Assembly: GCA_026645575.1 (NCBI GenBank) | Contig: JAPKMW010000154.1 | Coordinates: 1-18,149, forward strand | DNA from: Caldilineaceae bacterium | Lineage (GTDB): Bacteria > Chloroflexota > Anaerolineae > Caldilineales > Caldilineaceae | Direction of reading: 5' to 3' | DNA: 18,149 nucleotides | In this document: piece after piece, positions 14,528-18,149 of the stretch | How the letters are laid out: every line of letters starts with the position of its first letter | Numbering within the stretch: the first letter of the stretch is position 1 | Made by a program: the position numbers and the translations under genes | The notes under the pieces: model-generated | Told to the model about the DNA's origin: nothing | Database searches by the model: none | The model's input: the letters and a program-made list of their open reading frames with translations, nothing else

Positions 14528-14646
14528 TTTTATTGTAGCAACCAATAAAAATTGATTTGTATGCAGATAAATTGAGAAAATTTTGCAAATTTCCGCAAAA
14601 CATTAATTTATTCAATACAAATATTGAAAATTTTAAAATTTAGGTA

Positions 14647-14674
14647 TTGACATTTTTAACTTTTATGATAGAGT
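14647..14674 (+). promoter_or_regulatory. Candidate promoter of the three-gene operon
   Basis: TTGACA at 14647-14652, a 16-bp spacer, TAGAGT at 14669-14674 (4 of 6). The region upstream (14528-14646) is very AT-rich, which could act as an UP-like element, and contains no gene. Confidence 0.5.
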
Positions 14675-14713
14675 GTGAATATCGAACTAGAGCATCGTAA
14701 AAGGAGGCACATT

Positions 14714-14962
14714 ATGAATAACTGGCTTAACCCACAAATTGTTGAACAAGCGCGTGAACGGCAAACTCTTCTCCTCCAAGTAGCAGCCCGCCATCGATTA
14801 TTGCAACAGCTTCCGCAACCAACCGTGCGCTGGGCGCTTTTACGCACGTTTGCGCTCTACAGCGGTAATTTGCTGATTGCTGCCGGCCTCTGGCTTAAGC
14901 ACCGTGCTGCGCCAGCGCAAAATCATCGTCATCTGCCCACAGTGGCCGGACGTTTTTCTTGA
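14714..14962 (+). CDS. Small single-helix membrane protein of unknown function
   Basis: An 82-residue protein I do not recognise. A polar, Gln/Arg-rich N-terminal half, probably an amphipathic helix (about 8-34), is followed by one hydrophobic segment (about 40-61, ALLRTFALYSGNLLIAAGLW) and a basic C-terminal tail. ATG 14714 is chosen because AAGGAGG lies six bases upstream; the frame opens earlier at 14675 without support. It is the first gene behind a promoter candidate and is followed by the DUF2089 gene after 78 bp in the same direction. It may anchor or sense for the two cytoplasmic proteins encoded next; that is a guess from position only. Confidence 0.7.
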   Translation: MNNWLNPQIVEQARERQTLLLQVAARHRLLQQLPQPTVRWALLRTFALYSGNLLIAAGLWLKHRAAPAQNHRHLPTVAGRFS

Positions 14963-15040
14963 TTCTGCAAATGGCTTAGCCGTTCGGCTCCTTGACAAAG
15001 TTGAATTGCTAGCCGCAGCGATAAATACAGGAGTGAATGA

Positions 15041-15430
15041 ATGTTACCATTACCCACCCAGTGTCCGCTTACCGGCGGACCGGTGATTGTCACCCGGCTC
15101 TACTGCCCGGAGAGCGGGATGACCATTGAGGGTGAATTTGCTGTCACCTTGCCCTTTGCCCAACTCTCGCCGGAACAGTTGCGCTTTGTCGAACTTTTTG
15201 TGCGCTGTGAAGGCAAAATCAACCGCATGGAGGAAGAGTTAAAACTTTCCTACCCCACCATCCGCACCCGACTCCATGAAGTCATTCGTGCGCTCGGTCA
15301 TGAACCCCGGCGCGAGGAGAACGAAGCCGTTCCCCCGGCCGCTCGCAAGAAAGTACTCGACGAATTAGACAAAGGCCAAATTAGCTTTGAAGAAGCGATG
15401 CAACTGTTACAACAAGGAGGAGATGACTGA
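15041..15430 (+). CDS. DUF2089-family DNA-binding-like protein with SHOCT-like tail
   Basis: A 129-residue DUF2089 protein. The N-terminus has the zinc-ribbon layout of the family, but with C8-P-L-T and C22-P-E-S in place of two CxxC pairs, so metal binding is doubtful. A helix-turn-helix-like region follows at about 45-86 (LRFVELFVRCEGK then LSYPTIRTRLHEVIRALG), typical of the family and suggesting nucleic-acid binding. Residues about 101-125 (VLDELDKGQISFEEAMQLL) form a short two-helix motif like that of YvlB/LiaX/SHOCT-type proteins. ATG 15041 has GGAG 8-11 bases upstream. Its TGA overlaps the next ATG by one base (ATGA-type coupling), so the two products are made together. Role probably regulatory, inferred. 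Confidence 0.85.
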   Translation: MLPLPTQCPLTGGPVIVTRLYCPESGMTIEGEFAVTLPFAQLSPEQLRFVELFVRCEGKINRMEEELKLSYPTIRTRLHEVIRALGHEPRREENEAVPPAARKKVLDELDKGQISFEEAMQLLQQGGDD

Positions 15431-16668
15431 TGCGCCCACAAAATTTGATCGAAACCAGCCCTTTTCCGCGTATTGTGATTGAAAATATTGGCGGCGATTT
15501 TACGCTAACCGGCTGGGAGCGCACCGAATTTCGCATCACCCACGGCGAAGATGTCGAAATTCGCGTCGATGGTGACACCATTTTTATCCAATGTGATGAT
15601 GACTGTCGCGCCCATGCCCCACGCGGCGCAACCATTGAACTCTTTAGCGTCGGCGGTGATGCCATTCTTCATGCCATTGATGGCGGCGGTCAAATTCACA
15701 CCGTTGGCGGCGATCTGCGGCTGCATAACATCGGTGCGCTCGTGGTTGATCAGGTCGGCGGCGATTGTACGGCCCAACAGATTGCTGGTGAGTTGCACCT
15801 ATCAACCGTCGGCGGCGATGCCAAGGTGAGCAATGTCCAGGGCAACTGTCACGTCACCGCCGGCGGCGATCTGCAAGCATCACAAATTGGCGGGCAACTG
15901 GTGGCCGAAGCCGGTGGCGATGCCAATCTGCGGGTGAGCCTCAAGGCGCAACAGAACTGTCAGGTTGAAGCTGGCGGTGATATTCTTTGCCGTCTCCCCG
16001 ATAGCGCCAATGCTACGATTCAGGCCACTACCGGCGGCGAAATTACGGTGAAGCGGCTACCAGCGCCGGTGCGGCGGGTGGAGCATGAATTAGTCTTTAG
16101 CATGGGAACTGGTGAAACGCTCTTGACGCTGAACGCCGGTGGTGACATCACCTTATTGGGGCAAGGCGCTGAAGGGGAGAATGGTTGGGGCGCAGACTTT
16201 GGCGCCAACATGGGGGCCGAGTTTGGCACCGACTTTGCCGAGCGCGCTGCCCAAATTGCGCAACAGGTGGCCGGTCAAGTGGAACGGCAGATGGAACACC
16301 TCTCGCGTCATTTAGATGAAAAACTCTCACGCGTCGGTAACGGTGACGAGATTGCCGTGCGCGTCCAGGAACGGGTGCAGAGCGCCCTGCGCAAAGCTGA
16401 GGAAAAGATCGCCGAAACGATGCGCCATACCGAGCAACGAATGCGCGACGCCGAAAGTCGGATGAATGCCCCCCAGGGTCCCCACGGTTCGTCCTGGCGC
16501 GGCGTCCAACCACCGCCGCCCCGTCCCCCCCAGCCACCCCGACCCGCCAAAGCGCCGGCGCCGGTCAACGACGAAGAGCGCCGCATGATTTTGCGCATGG
16601 TGAGCGAAGGCAAGATTTCCGTGGAACAGGCCGATCAACTGCTGGCTGCATTGGGTAACCCGAAATAG
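15430..16668 (+). CDS. GGD-repeat beta-solenoid (DUF4097/adhesin-like) protein with coiled region and SHOCT-like tail
   Basis: 412 residues, no signal peptide. Residues about 15-240 contain ten GGD/GGE turns (near 21, 75, 93, 110, 128, 145, 162, 182, 202 and 237), most 17-20 residues apart, the pattern of a beta-solenoid of the DUF4097 type. Then come a Gly/Ala-rich link, a charged helical stretch (about 267-346) likely to form a coiled coil, a proline-rich linker (about 359-378), and a C-terminal two-helix SHOCT-like motif (MVSEGKISVEQADQLLAAL, about 390-408). DUF4097 proteins such as LiaX and YvlB are linked to envelope stress in Firmicutes; whether that applies here is inference. Translation is coupled to the DUF2089 gene, with AGGAGG about 9 bases upstream. 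Confidence 0.85.
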   Translation: MRPQNLIETSPFPRIVIENIGGDFTLTGWERTEFRITHGEDVEIRVDGDTIFIQCDDDCRAHAPRGATIELFSVGGDAILHAIDGGGQIHTVGGDLRLHNIGALVVDQVGGDCTAQQIAGELHLSTVGGDAKVSNVQGNCHVTAGGDLQASQIGGQLVAEAGGDANLRVSLKAQQNCQVEAGGDILCRLPDSANATIQATTGGEITVKRLPAPVRRVEHELVFSMGTGETLLTLNAGGDITLLGQGAEGENGWGADFGANMGAEFGTDFAERAAQIAQQVAGQVERQMEHLSRHLDEKLSRVGNGDEIAVRVQERVQSALRKAEEKIAETMRHTEQRMRDAESRMNAPQGPHGSSWRGVQPPPPRPPQPPRPAKAPAPVNDEERRMILRMVSEGKISVEQADQLLAALGNPK

Positions 16669-16733
16669 AAATAAAGCAGTCATCATAGATAGACACCTCC
16701 CGTAGGGCTAACTTTTACCCACAACTTTTTCCA

Positions 16734-16779
16734 CGCGAGTCCGTGACTCCCTAGGGGCAGGGCGAGTCACGGACTCGCG
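16734..16779. repeat. 16-bp perfect hairpin after the operon
   Basis: CGCGAGTCCGTGACTC (16734-16749) and its exact complement (16764-16779) enclose a 14-nt loop, 66 bp after the operon's last stop. No T-run follows, so it is a weak terminator at best. It may be a dispersed palindrome with the same arm-loop design as the one at 4803-4866. Confidence 0.8.
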
Positions 16780-16940
16780 CCGAACTTGAAGTTACTTCGG
16801 ATGGTTACTTGCGGGTAAGGGGTAGTCCTATAGGGCAAAAGCTCAGTCACCTACCCCCCTTATTTCCTTATCGCTACACCCATCGGCTATACTGGCTCTC
16901 AACCCAACATCTTCATCTCAAGCGCAAAGGAGCCTATAGC

Positions 16941-17594
16941 ATGCCCGAACGCATTGTCGATCTCACTCGTGTCATCGAACCGACAGCGGCCACCGCCCAA
17001 CGCAAATTTGTTGTCCACATCCACGACGCGCTTCAGGAAATCCCCGGCAAGGTGCGACCAGCCGGCGAGTGGTATGTCATGTCGGATGTCGAGTTGATGA
17101 ATCATGTCGGCACCCATATTGAAACACCCTTTCACTGCTTAAAAGACGGGGCGGATCTGGCCCGCATCACCCTTGATCAATTGACTGGTGACGCAGTGAT
17201 TTTGAACCTGATTGCGGCAGAAGGAGAAGCGGGCGTCACCTTGACGGAAGTGCAAAGGGCCGCAGAAAAGGCCGGTGGCATTCGTCGCGGCGACATCGTC
17301 TTTGGCCGCATGGCGCATTCAAGCCAATATTTTTCGACGCTGGCGTTGCAATGGCTGGTCGATCAGGGCATCAAACTCATGGGCGTCGATTCCATGGGCG
17401 TCGAGTTGATGCACGACACCACCCACGCCAATGTCAATCACCTGTTACTCTTCCGCGCCAACATTCCCCTGATTGAAAACCTGACCAATCTCGACCAACT
17501 GAGCCAAGCGCGCGTCAAAGTCTATGCCCTGCCGGCGCCGGTCAAGGGCTTGGATGCCTTTCCTCTGCGTGTGATTGCTGTCGAAACCGTTTAA
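16941..17594 (+). CDS. Cyclase-family metal-dependent hydrolase (kynurenine formamidase-like)
   Basis: A 217-residue protein of the cyclase/kynurenine-formamidase superfamily, which hydrolyses amide or lactam-like bonds using divalent metal ions. The metal motif HxGTHxDxPxH appears as H55-V-G-T-H59-I-E61-T-P-F-H65, with Glu for Asp at the sixth position. The later GVDSMGVE segment and NIPLIENLTNLDQL agree with the family. ATG 16941 is chosen because AAAGGAG lies 8 bases upstream; the open frame from 16809 has no support. The VOC-fold gene follows after 118 bp in the same direction and may form a pathway with it. It could equally be an isatin-hydrolase-like or other cyclase-family enzyme; the substrate is not determined. 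Confidence 0.9.
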   Translation: MPERIVDLTRVIEPTAATAQRKFVVHIHDALQEIPGKVRPAGEWYVMSDVELMNHVGTHIETPFHCLKDGADLARITLDQLTGDAVILNLIAAEGEAGVTLTEVQRAAEKAGGIRRGDIVFGRMAHSSQYFSTLALQWLVDQGIKLMGVDSMGVELMHDTTHANVNHLLLFRANIPLIENLTNLDQLSQARVKVYALPAPVKGLDAFPLRVIAVETV

Positions 17595-17712
17595 TTGCTA
17601 ACTCACATCCGCGGCTTGGGTGGTCCAACGACAGAACAAGACTTCCTGGGCTACCTCTCTACAACGCAAGGGGGTTAACCGCCCATAGACATTGGCAAGA
17701 AAGGAAACACGC

Positions 17713-18084
17713 ATGACAACCGAAGTGGGCGCCATCTTCTGGCGCGATTTGACCGTACCGGACGCTGTACAAGTCAGCGAATTTTATAGCCAGGTGGTCG
17801 GTTGGCGCGCCGAACCGGTGGACGTAGGCGGCTATGCCGATTTCAATATGATCGCCCCCGGCGCCGATCAATCAACCGCCGGCATCTGTCACGCGCGCGG
17901 CTTTAATGCCGACCTGCCAGCCCAGTGGCTCATCTATATCAAAGTCGCCGATCTGGATCAAGCCCTGGCCCACTGTCAAGCCCTCGGCGGTCGCATCGTC
18001 GCCGGCCCTAAACAAATGGGTGAAACCCAACGCTTTGCCGTCATCCAAGACCCGGCGGGGGCGGTGGTTGCGTTGATGGACTGA
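17713..18084 (+). CDS. VOC-superfamily (glyoxalase/bleomycin-resistance fold) protein
   Basis: A 123-residue protein with two beta-alpha-beta-beta-beta modules: IFWRDLTVPDAVQVSEFYSQ opens the first, and WLIYIKVADLDQALAHCQAL opens the second, ending in the family-typical FAVIQDPAGAVVALMD. VOC proteins are metal-dependent lyases, isomerases or dioxygenases, or drug-binding proteins; this short single-unit form is commonly uncharacterised. The usual metal ligands are not all obvious: H is absent at the start of strand 1 (IFWRD), so metal binding is uncertain. ATG 17713 is supported by AAAGGAAA upstream; an in-frame ATG at 17692 is less likely. The stop codon overlaps the first base of the tandem repeat at the window end. 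Confidence 0.85.
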   Translation: MTTEVGAIFWRDLTVPDAVQVSEFYSQVVGWRAEPVDVGGYADFNMIAPGADQSTAGICHARGFNADLPAQWLIYIKVADLDQALAHCQALGGRIVAGPKQMGETQRFAVIQDPAGAVVALMD

Positions 18085-18149
18085 CAAGGTGACAAGGTGA
18101 CAAGGTGACAAGGTGACAAGGTGACAAGGTGACAAGGTGACAAGGTGAC
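18083..18149. repeat. Tandem repeat, 8-bp unit GACAAGGT, more than 8 copies
   Basis: 67 bp of perfect GACAAGGT units that begin inside the VOC gene's stop codon and run to the window edge, so the array is longer than seen. It has no spacers, so it is not CRISPR. The same unit is found at 4735 and 13310. Confidence 0.95.

Noticed and set aside
14877..15086. 69-residue plus-strand ORF between the small membrane protein and the DUF2089 gene
   Set aside because: It overlaps both in another frame, has no ribosome site and no recognisable features, whereas its neighbours have good starts.
16148..16537. Minus-strand 129-residue Arg/Gly-rich ORF
   Set aside because: A shadow of the solenoid protein gene; its composition reflects GC-rich antisense codons.
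17872..18135. Minus-strand 87-residue ORF beginning with repeated SPCHLVTL
   Set aside because: It is the translation of the GACAAGGT tandem repeat running antisense into the VOC gene; there is no family similarity or ribosome site.
18083..18149. CRISPR array
   Set aside because: Perfect 8-bp tandem units with no spacers; a simple repeat.

Overview
The window looks like accessory chromosomal DNA from a free-living, sugar-scavenging bacterium, most likely a Chloroflexota member of the Anaerolineae/Caldilineae type. This is inferred from the gene mix: a lipoprotein-type sugar ABC transporter without its own ATPase, a PhyH plus Gfo/Idh pair, a DUF2089 gene next to a GGD-repeat protein, and many dispersed palindromes. 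No rRNA or tRNA confirms it. Coding DNA is GC-rich, while several intergenic stretches are strikingly AT-rich.

Layout. 1-593: Nudix hydrolase (+), overlapping the tail of the next gene by 9 bp. 585-6259 (-): a carbohydrate-uptake operon read in the order solute-binding lipoprotein, permease, permease, phytanoyl-CoA-dioxygenase-like oxygenase, Gfo/Idh/MocA oxidoreductase. 6621-8583 (+): a divergent ROK repressor followed by a PIG-L/LmbE deacetylase. The 361-bp divergent region holds one well-spaced sigma70-like promoter per direction, each followed by a related 19-bp inverted repeat, which suggests the ROK protein controls both units. 8716-9168: RidA-family protein (+), convergent with a short nucleotide-sugar dehydrogenase (9259-10251, -). 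About 900 bp of AT-rich non-coding DNA with several palindromes follows.

11153-13300 (+): an alkyltransferase-like DNA-repair protein (Trp replaces the acceptor Cys), probably leaderless, then a GT39-like membrane glycosyltransferase with a 61-bp near-perfect palindrome inside its reading frame. 13396-14337 (+): a DapA-superfamily aldolase/lyase with a strong intrinsic terminator. 14714-16668 (+): a three-gene operon of a small single-helix membrane protein, a DUF2089 helix-turn-helix protein and a GGD-repeat beta-solenoid protein; the last two end in the same short two-helix (SHOCT-like) motif. 16941-18084 (+): a metal-dependent cyclase/formamidase-family hydrolase and a VOC (glyoxalase-fold) protein.

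Repeats are the most unusual aspect. Two 92-bp copies of one inverted-repeat element, each flanked by an apparent 8-bp target duplication, look like a MITE. An 8-bp tandem unit, GACAAGGT, occurs at three intergenic places and runs off the right edge. Several large hairpins lie between genes, and one lies inside a gene. The best candidates for undescribed biology are the 92-bp element, the palindrome embedded in the glycosyltransferase, the tandem repeat between a -35-like and a -10-like box, and the three-gene operon at 14714-16668.
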